Source: Pyricularia pennisetigena
Lineage: Eukaryota; Ascomycota; Sordariomycetes; Magnaporthales; Pyriculariaceae
Length of the DNA stretch: 64,000 nucleotides
Reading direction: 5' to 3'
Assembly: GCF_004337985.1 (NCBI RefSeq)
Contig: NC_043744.1
Coordinates: 1,428,730 to 1,492,729 of the forward strand
How positions within the stretch are numbered: the stretch's first letter is position 1; each line of letters opens with the position of its first letter. The notes under the pieces are model-generated. The model ran no database searches. It was not told the DNA's origin and saw only the letters and a program-made list of their open reading frames with translations. Position numbers and translations under genes: made by a program. This document shows positions 10,690 to 22,400 of the stretch, piece after piece.

Positions 10690-11460
10690 CAGGGCTTATC
10701 CCTAAAGCCCAAAGTTCCTAGTTTCAATGCTTAGACTAGACTCCCCTGCTTCGCATGGGGGAATGAACGCTCCATATACCTTTTAGCCACATGGCTTTTC
10801 AATTAATCGCATTGGCCGAAAAAGTCGCGCTCGTTCTAATCTAAGAATAATTTGTTGCATATCGCCGCTCTTGGCAGGTATCTGCACTATACTCGCATTG
10901 TATATGCACTGTATTTGTAAACATAAGAGTATAACCACTGTATGGAGTTGAATATGTGAATAAGAAAATAAATAAAAATCATAAAAAAGGGTAGCCAGTG
11001 TTGCGTCATTCTTATATTTGTTTTTTAACAGATCAACCGCTATTATAACTACTTTACTTGTTTTGATATTTAGATATTATACTTATTATGTTTTCTTGGT
11101 TTGACTCTTGGTACTGGTAGAAAGTGCCCTTGGAATATTGTACTATAGATATAAAGTTTAACCAATTTAACCGTCTGAAATATACTCAATTATCGAGTAA
11201 AAAAAAATGCATTAATATTTTTATGTTAATAAATAATGTACTAAAGCATTAAACAATTAACCCAGTTATTTATAGCACTAGGTAGGCTTTTGCACATGAA
11301 GATAATAAAATAGTGATATATATAAATACTATTTAACTTTTTCTCACGAATGTCGTTTAAATGGGTAAAATGAAAACGAAACAACATGATTAATTTATCA
11401 CTTTTTTAAATGATAAAATTACTCAATTTAATCATTTTAAACTAAATTCTAGACAGAGGT
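10690..11460. repeat. Diverged copy of the R3 and 41.7-kb non-coding repeat family
   Basis: The block starts with an inverted piece of R2 (CTCAGGGCTTATCCCT). It continues with AGACTAGACTCCCCTGCTTCGCATGGGG, the CATATACC-TTTTAGCCACATGG segment and GTCGCGCTCGTTCTA. These match 41,697-41,830 and 43,982-44,112, and weaker similarity continues to about 11,300 (compare 41,950-42,320). No coding potential is seen. Confidence 0.55.
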
Positions 11461-11990
11461 TCCATTATATACGTATTTCAAATGTTGGGATCAAGGTATC
11501 GGGTAATGTGTTCTGAGGGCCAAGTATAGTGGTTTAAAGAAACTAAGCGCTGGTCTGGGTAACCTGGGGTTAATCGGGGCTTTTAATAATCGGGGTAAAG
11601 TTAAAATCGTTTTCAAATAAATCTTGAAGCTAATTAGAGTTCAATTCCTGTTAAATATTTTTAAAATTCAATCTATTGATATGGTAATTAACTCGTTTTA
11701 TATAAACTGCATTCCAGGTATAATATATTTGGAATATTCCATAATCAATTTGTTATTTGTCCTGCCATAACCGATATATAGTACATTATTTCTATCCATT
11801 TTTCAACGGTTACGTAAAGTTTCGCAATCCATTCCTGATATAACTTTTGTCTGGTTAGTCGGTGGTTTTTCCATACAGGTATTATTTGGGAAAGGTGTAA
11901 CCCCATTTAGTTTTATCAATACCGATTCAATTATTTAATCGTAATATAAAATTTCTTTTCCTTACCCAAATCTTTTTGGCTTTGAATAAA
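11461..11990. repeat. Second copy of the gypsy-leader-like repeat
   Basis: Bases 11,489-11,945 share GATCAAGGTATCGGGTAA, a GGGGTAAAGTTAAAATCGTTT block and the GGGAAAGGTGTAACCCC block with 8,380-8,820. It probably belongs to the terminal part of the gypsy relic at 12,660-13,335. The Gag sequence does not follow it here. Confidence 0.4.
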
Positions 11991-12049
11991 TTATATTTTA
12001 CTGACTTTTGTTTTTTTTGTTTTAATGTTATAATGAAATTTTCTGCGTT

Positions 12050-12490
12050 TTATTTAATCGTATAATTAAATTTCGTGGTCGTTCGGCCAGCCTCCGTCGC
12101 AACAATTTGATTTCCGTATTCCTTGCTTCGGCGGTCGAAATGCTTTTTTATTTTGTTCACGAATCGTAAAAAATTGCGAAATACTCCGTATCGCTTCAAA
12201 ATCTTGTTCGTTATATTAAATAAATTTGCTTTAATCGTTCGCCGTTCAACGTCATGGGCGCTTTTCAAAAATAATTGTACAAAATCGCAATTTAATGTTC
12301 GAAATTGGAATACGAATTGGAAACGGCGGAAAATGAGTTTCCCATTTACAAACATAAAAAACATACAATTAAAAAAATCACCAAAACGGTTCGTTATAAT
12401 CTCGATAATCTTAAGGAGCTGAATCGGGTGGAACGCGAAAAAGAAAAACCGCGGCGAACGGCCGAAATCCTTTTTAAAATGTTTTGAAAA
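12050..12490 (+). pseudogene. Unassigned transposon-type reading frame relic
   Basis: The plus strand from about 12,056 reads as a coherent protein if a few TAA codons are taken as former CAA: SLRRNNLISVFLASAVEML, then YSVSLQNLVRYIK, then an open 60-codon end at 12,305-12,487 rich in Lys and Glu (NLDNLKELNRVEREKEK). The minus strand is also open for 171 codons (12,565-12,050), so the true strand is uncertain. No known domain is recognised on either strand. Confidence 0.3.
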
Positions 12491-12659
12491 TCGTTTTTTC
12501 CAAATTCCAATTTCGTTTGGGGTTTTCTTGCACGATAGCTTTGTTGAAATCTTTTTATTGGACAAAATAAATATTCTTGCGTAATATTTCTAAGAAAAAC
12601 TATTATTATAATAGTTGCTATTATTGTGGCTAGTATTAATCTTTTTTTAATGAATTCGT

Positions 12660-13335
12660 TTGGTGATATAATTTTAAATCCTAATTGGTCTTCAATATTT
12701 AGGAATAGTAAATAGATTCTTTTTAAACCGTTTTTTTTGGTTAGTCTGTTCGTAAACTGACTTCCTGGTTGTATGCGCGGAATAACTCCTAAAACTTTGT
12801 AAATAGGTAAAAACCTTCCAAATATGTTTTTGGTATTCTTAATCTTCCCATTTAACGAAACATTTTATTTTACCGTGGTTGCGTTTGTATTTTAGTACTT
12901 CATTGAAGGTGGAACTTTTTTTTGCGTCGATTGCGATTATCTTGTGCATATTGGTGCCGTACAGCGCTAATTCCAGCAATAATATATGGAACGTTAAATG
13001 GATTGTTACAGTTGCTATTAATAATGATTTGTAATTGGTTTGGCTAATATTTTGATCAATTTTGAAAAATCCGAGAGTTTCGAAGTCGAATCTGCTATTT
13101 GGTAATTATATTTTATGATTTCGTCGAATAAAATAAATGCTATCTTCTTCAAACTAATGGTCTTTTTATCCAATATTAATTATCGTATTTGGTCATTTTG
13201 CAAGGAATTTTCATTTTTGTTAGAATCTTTAGAGGAGGTTTCGTAATTGTTTTGCTTGTTTATCGGCTTGTGGGGCTATGGTCGTTACTAATTTTCCGTA
13301 TATTGTGCGGTTAAGTCCGTAATTAGTATAAAATG
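12660..13335 (-). pseudogene. Ty3/gypsy integrase C-terminus relic with chromodomain-like segment
   Basis: On the minus strand around 12,990-12,700 the reading EVLKYKRNHGKIKCFVKWED, then an in-frame stop and ...IWKVFTYLQSF, matches the spacing of an integrase chromodomain (I/VL-x5-G-x-x-x-FVKWxx-x6-TWE-x3-L). This would make it the end of a chromovirus-type gypsy pol gene. The upstream part is lost where the copia LTR begins at 13,336. Stops and substitutions are RIP-like. Confidence 0.45.
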
Positions 13336-13907
13336 TGTTAACAATATAGGTTGCTAACAGGGGTTTAGGCATTAGCCTAGGTGCGCCGTGGTACTAGTTG
13401 TATTGTAAAAGCCGGTAATTACAGGGCTTAAATGCACTAAATTGTTCACTAAAATGGTTCACTAATTTTGGGATTAATAAATTTAATTCATTGGTGGGGG
13501 AAACTTTCCTTTATCTCCTTTATATACTCTCCGACATCGAAATGGGGGTCCGGACCCCGCAAAGGGTTCCGGTGCCGCACACGATTTTCCGAAGAATTAT
13601 TTTCTATGCGTTGTGGAAAAAACACCCTTATTTCCATAGAAACCATTTTTGGGTTCGCACTAATTTGCTAATTTGATGAAAATTTTAACCCGGTATAGGG
13701 TAATTAACACTCAAGTGCAGGGTGGGTGTTGAACCCGGTACAGGGTAAAACCCCATTCGCAAACATTTTAAATCGCAATTCCTGCAATATGTAGAATATA
13801 ATAGAAAATCCGATAGCCCTAATAGCCCCATTTCGGCATTATTCATTATGGTTTATATACAAATAAAGATGGATTTATTACATGCTAAATAACGCATATA
13901 ATGAACA
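13336..13907 (-). repeat. Type 2 (copia) LTR, copy 2: 3' LTR of the outer element
   Basis: This 572-bp LTR reads on the minus strand from TGTTCATTATATGCG (13,907) to TTGTTAACA (13,336). The adjacent C5T9 tract at 13,908-13,921 is the minus-strand polypurine tract. It is inserted into the gypsy integrase relic; the flank is AAATG. Confidence 0.85.
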
Positions 13908-14039
13908 CCCCCTTTTTTTTGCTACTGCTCACATAAAGTCGGAAAAGAAAGATGTATAAAGAATACAATTTAAAAAAAAATAAATATCCCCTTTATATCC
14001 TAACCCGATTCGAACTCCCGATATAAGCCCCCTGGATAA

Positions 14040-14145
14040 TTAAACCTGTTGTACCGACCTATAACCCCCGAAATGGACGAACCCCCGAATTGGAAAAAAC
14101 CCCCAGAATTGTGACAACCCCCGGATTCGAACCCCCGATTTGCAT
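14040..14145 (-). repeat. Array of CCCCCGA (GGGGGTT) motifs in the copia 3' untranslated region
   Basis: Five GGGGGTT motifs spaced about 15-30 bases sit between the coding end and the polypurine tract. One is in the context GGGTTCGAATCC, identical to a tRNA B box core. The same array is at 6,845-6,925 and 24,999-25,085. Confidence 0.6.
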
Positions 14146-14659
14146 AATATTAACCCACGGAATTGATTATTAAACCAGGTAATTAAATTGGCTATTCGTT
14201 GGTAATATTCCAAATTAGGCATATTACATGGGGTATTTCGAATGCGTAAATCGCCCAAAATACGAACTTTTTCAATTTCAATTCAATTTTGGGTATAAGG
14301 GCGGTATAAATTGCTGATTGATTAACCTGTATAGGGTTGATTCGGGTAATACGGCCGGTATTAGGCTACCAGAATTCCGATATTTGCAAATAAAGGAAAT
14401 GTAATAGGTAATTAGTTAACGAATTAATTAAATACCCTAAAATTTAATAGGTAAAAACAATGTTTTTGGGGGTTTAAACCCTATAAACTTTAAAAGGATT
14501 TTGTAAATTGGAAACGTTGGGGGTTTTATTAGTTTATTAGCGGGTATTTGCTTGAATTACAGGTATTTTAAAATTATTAATCCTTTCATAATTAACACCC
14601 CTATGTAATAAAATTTTAATAACGTATATTTAATACGTTAGTGGTGCGTAAGGTTATAT

Positions 14660-15300
14660 TGTGAACATGGCTAGCGCAGCGCTGGTTATATTAGCTACCC
14701 TGCATTGGTTTATAACGGCTAGCATGAGCTAATTTTATTAGCCACCCTGCATCGAATAAATAAATAAATAACAAATAAAACGTATACGCGTTCATACACA
14801 CAAAGCTTTATATATTACGTTTTTGTTCATAGTTTCAACAACAAAACAAATACGTCATATTTAATCTAGCTTAGTGGTATAATGCACGTACCATAATCTA
14901 TATCATATATACGTTGAAGTGCGTGGGTTCGAATCCCGTTGTGGTCGCAGATTTTCTGTGCATGCATAAGCACAATGGGCCGTTAGGCTCAATAGGTCGC
15001 CAGGTCAGTCACATGAATAAAGCCAATTCATGTGATGTAACCCCGCATTCCGGACATCCGGATCGAAGATCTGCACTTACGGATTCTTATATGTAATTCA
15101 CAACTTAGCTTTAAATTCATCACCTTCATACCTTCATCGATTTAACCATTTAACGAATCGATTGTGCAACAACAATATATTATCTCTATTACCCGCTAGC
15201 AGACGGTTATCTGCCATTTCAATGCTCCATTAACCTTATACGTGATCCACTTTTCCCCGCGTTCAAAATTAAGCTTATTCTATCTCGTAACCTCCTCACA
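14660..15300. mobile_element. Solo LTR-like repeat, type 1, copy B, with TATAT target duplication
   Basis: This 641-bp copy is flanked by TATAT (14,655-14,659 and 15,301-15,305). The related copia at 28,640-28,650 shows the uninterrupted site GGTTATATACGTTAAT, so insertion with a 5-bp duplication is directly visible. The A box is at 14,867-14,877 and the B box at 14,926-14,936. Ends TG...CA plus a 5-bp duplication fit an LTR retrotransposon reduced to one LTR; no internal region is present. Confidence 0.85.
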
Positions 15301-18055
15301 TATATACGTTAATCGTAAAACTTGTATTATTTCCAAATATTGCAATAAAGCTTTTTATATATAATCCAAATTTTATAAATAGGTTTTTAAACCATTGTAT
15401 TTCACGCAGGGTTTCCGTTAAGGTATCAAATTCAGTTTTTGGAGTTTTTAAAACTATAATATTAACCTTTTTGCATTTCCACGTTATATGGCCCCCAAAT
15501 AGGGTATACAAATATCCGTAAATGGATTTTGAATTTTCCTCAGCCCCCGTAAAATCGCTATTATTAAAGCCCAATAATTTAAGGCCTTTAAAGCCCCTTA
15601 TTAAAAAATTGGGTGGTAATTCGGCTTTAAATACTTTATTTCCGTAGGAAATAAATAAGGATTTAATACCCGCTAAATAACGTAATATGTTTTTAACTGC
15701 CGTTAAATGGATCATAATAACTTTTATTAAAAAACGTAAAATCTATTAAACCGCAAAACCGATATCCGGGCGCGTTAATGATATTAAATATATAAGAGTG
15801 GCGATAATGCGTTACAATAATTCAAATTTTAGCGCATTTACGGGTTTACCGCCGCTATATTTTAGCATACCCGGTTATAAAGGAACAAATATAAGTTTGC
15901 AATTAGTTAATCCTAACGTTGCTAGTATTTCTTTTATATATCAACTTTAATGGAGCTAAAATAGGCGTTTAAACTTATGTTTTATAATTTAAGCGCCTAA
16001 AAAATAGGTTGCAGGGCCCCTATTTTCCAACGCGTATACTTTATTAAAGCGGGCTTTTAAATCCTATATATACTGCAATTTAGGACCTATTAGCAGGTAG
16101 TCGTTTACAAAGGTAACTATAAAATGTTTGGATTTAACGTTATAAAAAACAACGGGATTAGAGATTAATGGTTTGAAACCTTTTTTAAAAGATAGGGTTT
16201 TGAATTTGTTTTACCATTTTTTTAAGCCCTGTTTCAAACCGTATAACGCTTTTTCCAATTGTATAACCTGCAATTTTTTCGGATTGTAACCCATTTCCAC
16301 AAAAGCTTTAGCGGTAATTAGGTTATAAATTTTAACTTATTGGTTAAAACCGTTTAAAATCTGCAAATACATATTTACGTCGGTAAGGTCACTATTTAAA
16401 AACGCACCGGTAAAATCGATTTGTTTTGTTTCCCAATTTTGTGCATTAGCTATAGCTAAAAATATACGCCAGGTAAGTGGTATACTAATGTTAGCAAAAA
16501 TTTCGATATAATTTAGGCCTTCGACCTGTAAAAAACCCCTAATAATAAACCTAATTTTATATTTTGTAGGTTTATTATTTTCATTTTCTCTTAATTTAAA
16601 TACCGGCCGGGTAGAAACGAGTTTACGGCCTATAGGCGATTTAATTTTATGGATAAAACGGAAGGCTTTTGCAATTACGATCTGGTCGAATTCAAACGCT
16701 AAAACAACTAATTATTTAGCATTTTTAGGGCTATTTTAGGCCTGTTAGTAACTATTTGGTTTACCGTCTTAAATGGGCTTTTTCTGTATTGTTTTTAGCT
16801 TGAAAACAAAGGTAATGTACGTAATTTATATCCATTGGACTTGGGTTTTCGAATTGCGAATTTAACTCCATATTTTCTATTTAAGGTGCTGAAAACACCG
16901 GAACTTCCGTTGTTTTAAATACTGGATTAGGTACCGCTACCGTTATAGGTTTTGGGAGGCGAATAATAGGTTATATAAGCCTAGCGGGCATTATATTTTC
17001 AGGGTTTAAATGCCCTGTAACGGGTGGTAATTGCCCTGTAACAAATGCTAAATGCCCTGTGTTTTCAGGGTTTTTTAGGGGATAATTATCCGCTGGAACG
17101 CTGTCAATTTCGTTTTCAGGTTTAAAATTAAAATCCCCCTTTGAATCTGTATTTTCCCCTTTTAAAATTTGTAGCGTTCCCCTTGGAATAACCAAATTAT
17201 AAACGGCTATACCCTTTACATTTTTTAAAGTAAAGGTTTTGTATACGTCCCGTTTAACGGGTGCGTAAACCAACGTTGTAGAATTTGATAAATGGGCTAA
17301 AGGTTCTACCGTTTCGGTGCGGGGAGCCAATTTATTAAATTTTTGGCCTTTTTCCAACGGTATAATAACCTGCTATACAGTACCAACAACCCGAAAATAC
17401 CTTGAATTGGGTTTATACGGTAATCCGAAATGGAATTCGGAATAAAATTCCTCGTAAGGTGTTAAATCTTTATTTTTTACCGCTGTACGGTTAACTATAT
17501 TAACCACGGTAAGCAGTAAATAATATTATAAATATAATGGTAAACCCGCCGTTATAAAAGTAAACCGAAATTTATCCAAAATTACTTTAACGGACCGTTC
17601 CGTTAGTCCGTTTTGGCCGTGGTTAGAGGGATTCGAAACGCTGAACATGACATTTTTGCTTATAAACCAATTCTAAAGGTTTATATTCACCTCGTGCCCC
17701 CTATTGAAATAAAAGTTTAGGGAATGACGCCCGTACGTAGTTTTCAAAAATTTTAAAAAAGCCTTTAATAACCATTAAAACCATAGGTCCGGTTTAGTTT
17801 TTTAGTAGGATTAACCACCGAAAACGTGATTTTCGGTACACTAATAACAAAAATACGGGTTTTTTATTGTAAGGATTTAGTTTAAAGCTCAATGTATCAC
17901 CTTTCATAAAATCGAAAATACTAGGGGGTGTAAAGAATGTGATTTTATTTATACGCTTAATAAAAATGGTTTCAACGCAGACAATATAGGTAATTGCCCT
18001 AGTCTTGTCAAAATTACGTAAATCTTTTGTAATTTTAACGGTTTTATTTGGTACT
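15301..18055 (-). pseudogene. Copia pol relic of the outer element: RNase H, reverse transcriptase, integrase end
   Basis: The minus strand carries the RNase H part (15,715-15,296: LLGFNNSDFTGAEENSKSIYGYLYTLFGG). Upstream of it lie the RVT_2 reverse transcriptase remnants, then (17,357-16,971) a linker (MEKGQKFNKLAPRTETVEP), and the integrase core end to about 18,050. Many in-frame stops are present. Copia pol encodes protease, integrase, reverse transcriptase and RNase H in that order, which fits the layout here. The nested element at 18,056 separates it from its own 5' part at 25,792. Confidence 0.75.
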
Positions 18056-18616
18056 TGTTAATTATATGCGTTATTTAGCATATAATGGGTCCACTTCTAT
18101 TTGTATAGAAGCCACAATAGATAGTGCCGAAGTGGGGCTATTGGGGCTGTCGGATTTTCTGTTATATTTTGTGTATATGGTGCAGGAATTGCGATTCAAA
18201 GTCAGCGAATGGGGTTTTACCCTGTACCGGGTCCTATGCCCACCCTGCACTTACGAGTCAGCTACCCTGTATTTGGTTGAAATTTTCACCAAATTAGCGA
18301 ATTAGTGCGAACCCAGAGATGGTTTGTATGGAAATAAGGGTGTTTTTTGAACAACGCATACAAAATAATTTTTCGGGAAATCGTGTGCGGCACCGCAACG
18401 CTTTCTGGCGTGCGGACCCCCATTTCGATATCGGAAAATATATAAGGGAAACAAAACAAAATCTCCCCCACCAATAAATCAAATTTATTAATCCAATAAT
18501 TAGTAAATAATATAATATATTTAAACCCTGTAATTACAGGTTTTTACAACGCAATTAACACCACGCCGCACTTAAACTAATACCTAACCCCCTGTTAGCA
18601 ACCCATATTGTTAACT
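18056..18616 (+). repeat. 5' LTR of the nested copia
   Basis: The LTR starts TGTTAATTATATGCG and ends in a diverged TTAACT (consensus TTAACA). It contains the palindrome CCTGTAATTACAGG near 18,526 and an ACCCTGCACTTACGAGTCAG block shared by all type 2 LTRs. Confidence 0.85.
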
Positions 18617-18635
18617 ATTTATAAGCCCGGAAAGG
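18617..18635 (+). other. Primer-binding site, tRNA-iMet anticodon-arm type (diverged)
   Basis: The sequence ATTTATAAGCCCGGAAAGG follows the LTR directly. The less damaged equivalent in the minus-strand element (34,468-34,450) reads GGTTATAAGCCGGGAGAGG. GGTTATGAGCC would be the complement of the initiator tRNA-Met anticodon loop GGCTCATAACC, and the G-to-A difference is RIP-like. Drosophila copia is known to prime from an internal tRNA-iMet fragment. Confidence 0.6.
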
Positions 18636-19077
18636 TTTTAGATTGTGCATTAAAATGCATTTTGCATCGCTGGAAAACCTAAAATTTAGGTTTTATTTTG
18701 GTTATTGTCGCATTTTTACAGCACGTATATTGACGAAAATATTGCTGTTTTTGTGCGAAATTGTTGGTTTTGGGCGCTAATTCAGCACCCAACCCCCTGT
18801 AATTACAATGGGGATCGCTAAAAATTAGCGTTCGACTCAGGCCTTTTCAAATACTGCAGCGATCGCTTGCATTGCAAATCCAAAATTTTTGGTATGGTTT
18901 TTGTGGATCGTGCACGCCATTGTAATTAGTTCAAATTTTCAATAGGGTTCACGCTAACGAGTTAGGGCCAAAAACCCCTGTATTCGTTCGCTAATAACCC
19001 ATAAACCCATTAAATCCTAGTGCGTTTAATGGGGTTTACAATAGCCTATGAACCCATTAGCGGAATTACGTTAATGG

Positions 19078-19190
19078 TTAATTTACCCTGCACGATACCC
19101 TGCGGTTCACCCTGCACGATACCCTGCGGTTCACCCTGCACGATACCCTGCAACTTACCCTACACGATACCCTGCAGTTTACCCTGCACC
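19078..19190 (+). repeat. 24-bp minisatellite in the copia leader
   Basis: About four and a half tandem units of the form TTCACCCTGCACGATACCCTGCGG lie upstream of gag. The same position in the minus-strand copia (about 33,920-33,965) has only one to two units, so the copy number differs between elements. Open frames made by this repeat on both strands are not genes. Confidence 0.75.
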
Positions 19191-19471
19191 CATTTAACGA
19201 ATTAAACTCGTTATGTGCACCTGGATTGGTATAAATACCAGGGCACCAAATATTTGTGGATTTCAGGGATTCCAACCCTGTATTTTAGTTGATTTTAACC
19301 ACCGAAAATAGCAATAAACCCTGTAATTGGCAATTACAGGCCTATACCCATTAAAAAGATAACGGTATAGCAAATCCTAAATTAAAATAGGGTATTCACC
19401 CTTAGGCAATTGAGTAAGTTAATTATAACTATAAATTAACGAATTGCAACTATAATTCAGGTTACCTTATA

Positions 19472-22400
19472 ATGGAAAACAGCCTTATATCGGGCCTTCC
19501 AGGCCCAATTCCAACAAAAATGGGGCCTAAACCCAGCCCAAACGAAATTTTAACCGCAAAATTACAGGCCCAAAACCTGCAATTAAAAGCGTTAATTACG
19601 CGAATGGATTAATTTTAAAGGATAATTTAACAGTTAACTGCCCTATTAACCCTAAAAAGTGGAAATTACACTCATTTTAATAGTAATTCGGAAAACAAAC
19701 CCATTACCACACCCTTTAATCCACCTAATAATTTAATTTTAGGTGACGGGATAGGTAAAAAATTATCGAAACGGGTATTTTCCTTCCCCGAAAATTGTAA
19801 ATTAATAAGGGCTAACAACAACGATTTGTGGAAATAGACGTTAATAGTACAATAAAAGGCTATAAAAGCAGCGAATTTTATTTCCAACCCTGAAATTGGC
19901 TATACCCTACCGGAACACGAGCAATTAATCCTATTATTATTTATAAAAAACAGCTTAACCAAAAAACTTTCAAAATCCATTGCATGGTATTCCAGCCCCG
20001 TAACGGTTTATAAAACCCTGAAAAATAACTATTCCGTTGCACCCGAAATTAATCGAAATTCATTATATCGGGAATTCCACGCCTTAAATTTTTCGAAATT
20101 TAAAAAAACAACACCTGAATTTAACAGCCGTTTTAACTTACTGGTAGCTGAGTTAGCGAATACCAACGTGCAAATTAACCCCGTAAACGTACGAAATTAA
20201 TACCTACGGGCCCTGGAAGGGATATTCCCTACCTGGACCGAACGCCAACGCAATACCGAACGGGCCTTGCAAGCAATAGGCCAAAATTCGGAAAAATTAA
20301 ATTTGCAATACCTTATAGCGGACCTTATATCCGAAAATTCGATTTCAGGCTTTACAACGGCTAAGGCCGTTAATTATAGGTTTAAAGGCAAAAAAACGGG
20401 TTAAAAAACGCTAAAAAAACGTTTAAATGGAAAATAATGGGCAGGAAAACACCCTTAAACTACGAAAAAAAAGTAAAAACTTTAATTCGGATTATGCTTT
20501 TGCAAAAAATACTAAATCGTCCTCCAGCGAATTAAACGTTGGAGCGTCCATACTTTTTATAAGTTTCGAATTATTTACGGGCTCGTTTCCAGGTAACGTT
20601 AACGAAGGCGTAACGTATAACGCTTTAAAATAGGAGGTTAATTCCGCTATTAGCGGAATTATAAAATTACGTTCGGATTCGGATTCGGAAACCGATACCG
20701 GTAAAATGCTAAAACTATAGGTTTTAACAGCTAATTTTATGGTTAAAACGAAACCTGGACGCGGCGTAAAAGGGACCCCTAAATTATGGAAACTAAGTCA
20801 CCTTATCCTATATAATATAAATAATACGCACTATATTTTTGCAAATAAACAATTTTTTACCGATTATACCCCCGGTTTTACAAGCGAAATCGGTACAGGA
20901 AGTGGCCCTATTAAACCTGTAAATACCGGAATTGTAAAAATCCAAGTCCGTTACGGCCAAAAAGCTGACGAATTTAAAAAGGTTACGTTAAATAACGTTT
21001 TATATATCCTTTCGTTTGGAATAAAGATCGTAAATTATTTTATATATTATAATTTAGGGGGCGTATTATTAAAAAATACCCTGTACGATAAGGATCGCAA
21101 ATCGTGGTGACGTTTAAATACCGCTAAACATTCGTTTTATTTAAAGGTTAAAAGGTGCGATATCCTTATTCGAAATAACGTTATTTCGAATTACGCCTAT
21201 GTAATAGGTAAATATAGCACCGTCTCTAGCATGGTTTTATAGGGGGTTATAAAAGGTTACGCAGCCCCGTTGGAAATAAGATTAAATAATATAAATCCTG
21301 AAGGGGATTATAGAATTTACACCGATTCGGAACCGGAAGAAAATACGGTAACGAAGAAGCTAAATCCCGAACAAAATACGGAAATAGCCGTAAATTCACC
21401 TGTAACGGAGAAATTTAGCGGTAAAAGCCCTGAAAATCCACGTAAAATTGGGCCCCGTAGGCCCGGCACACCGTTAAATGACCCTTTTATGCAACCTAAT
21501 ACAAAAGGGACTATTTCCGAAAAAAAGGGGTTTCCCACAAAAGAAATCCGTTGTTAAAACCTCTTTTATTATCGGATTTAGAGCAGGCCCCTGTAAACTA
21601 CCTTTTTTTAGGCCTAAAACGGACTACAGACGGTTGGTTAACCCCTGAAGGAAACGGAATTACAGGTTATTATAACGAAACCCAGGCCCAAAAAACCCTA
21701 TTATGGTACAGGCGTTTGGGGTATATAGGGTTATTACTGCTAAAAAAGACCGTTAAAATTACAAAGGGTTTACCTAATTTCGACAAAATTAGGGCAATTA
21801 CCTGTATTGCTTGTATTAAAGCTATTTCTGTTAGGCGTACAAATAAGGTCGCACTTTTTACACCTTTTAATATTTTCGATTTTATAAAAGGTAATACAGT
21901 AACCTTTAAACCTAATTTTTACAACCAAAAGCCCGTATTTTTGTTATTAGTGGACCAAAAATCACGTTTTCGGTGGTTTATCCCATTAAAAAATGAAGCC
22001 GGACCTACGGTTTTAATGGCTATTAAAGGTTTTTTTAAGGTTTTAAAAGCTACGTACGGGCGCTATCCCCTAAATTCTCATTTCGATAGGGGGTACGAAG
22101 TTAATACAAACTTTAAAAATTGGTTTACAAACAAAAGTGTTAATTTTAGCATTTCGAATTCTTATAACCACGGCCAAAACGGATTAACGGAACGGTCCGT
22201 TAGGGTTAATTTGGATAAGTTTCGATTTACCACTATAACGGCGGGTTTACTATTATATTTATAACGTTGTTTAACGCCTGCCGTGGTTAATTTAATTAAC
22301 CGTATAGCGGTAATTAATAGGGATTTAACAATTTACGAGGAATTTTATTCCGAATTCCAACCTGGATTACCGTATAAACCCTATTTAGGGTATTTTCGGG

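Noticed and set aside
19020..19275. Open frames of repeated Cys-Arg-Val or Pro-Cys units on both strands
   Set aside because: They are translations of the 24-bp minisatellite in the copia leader.
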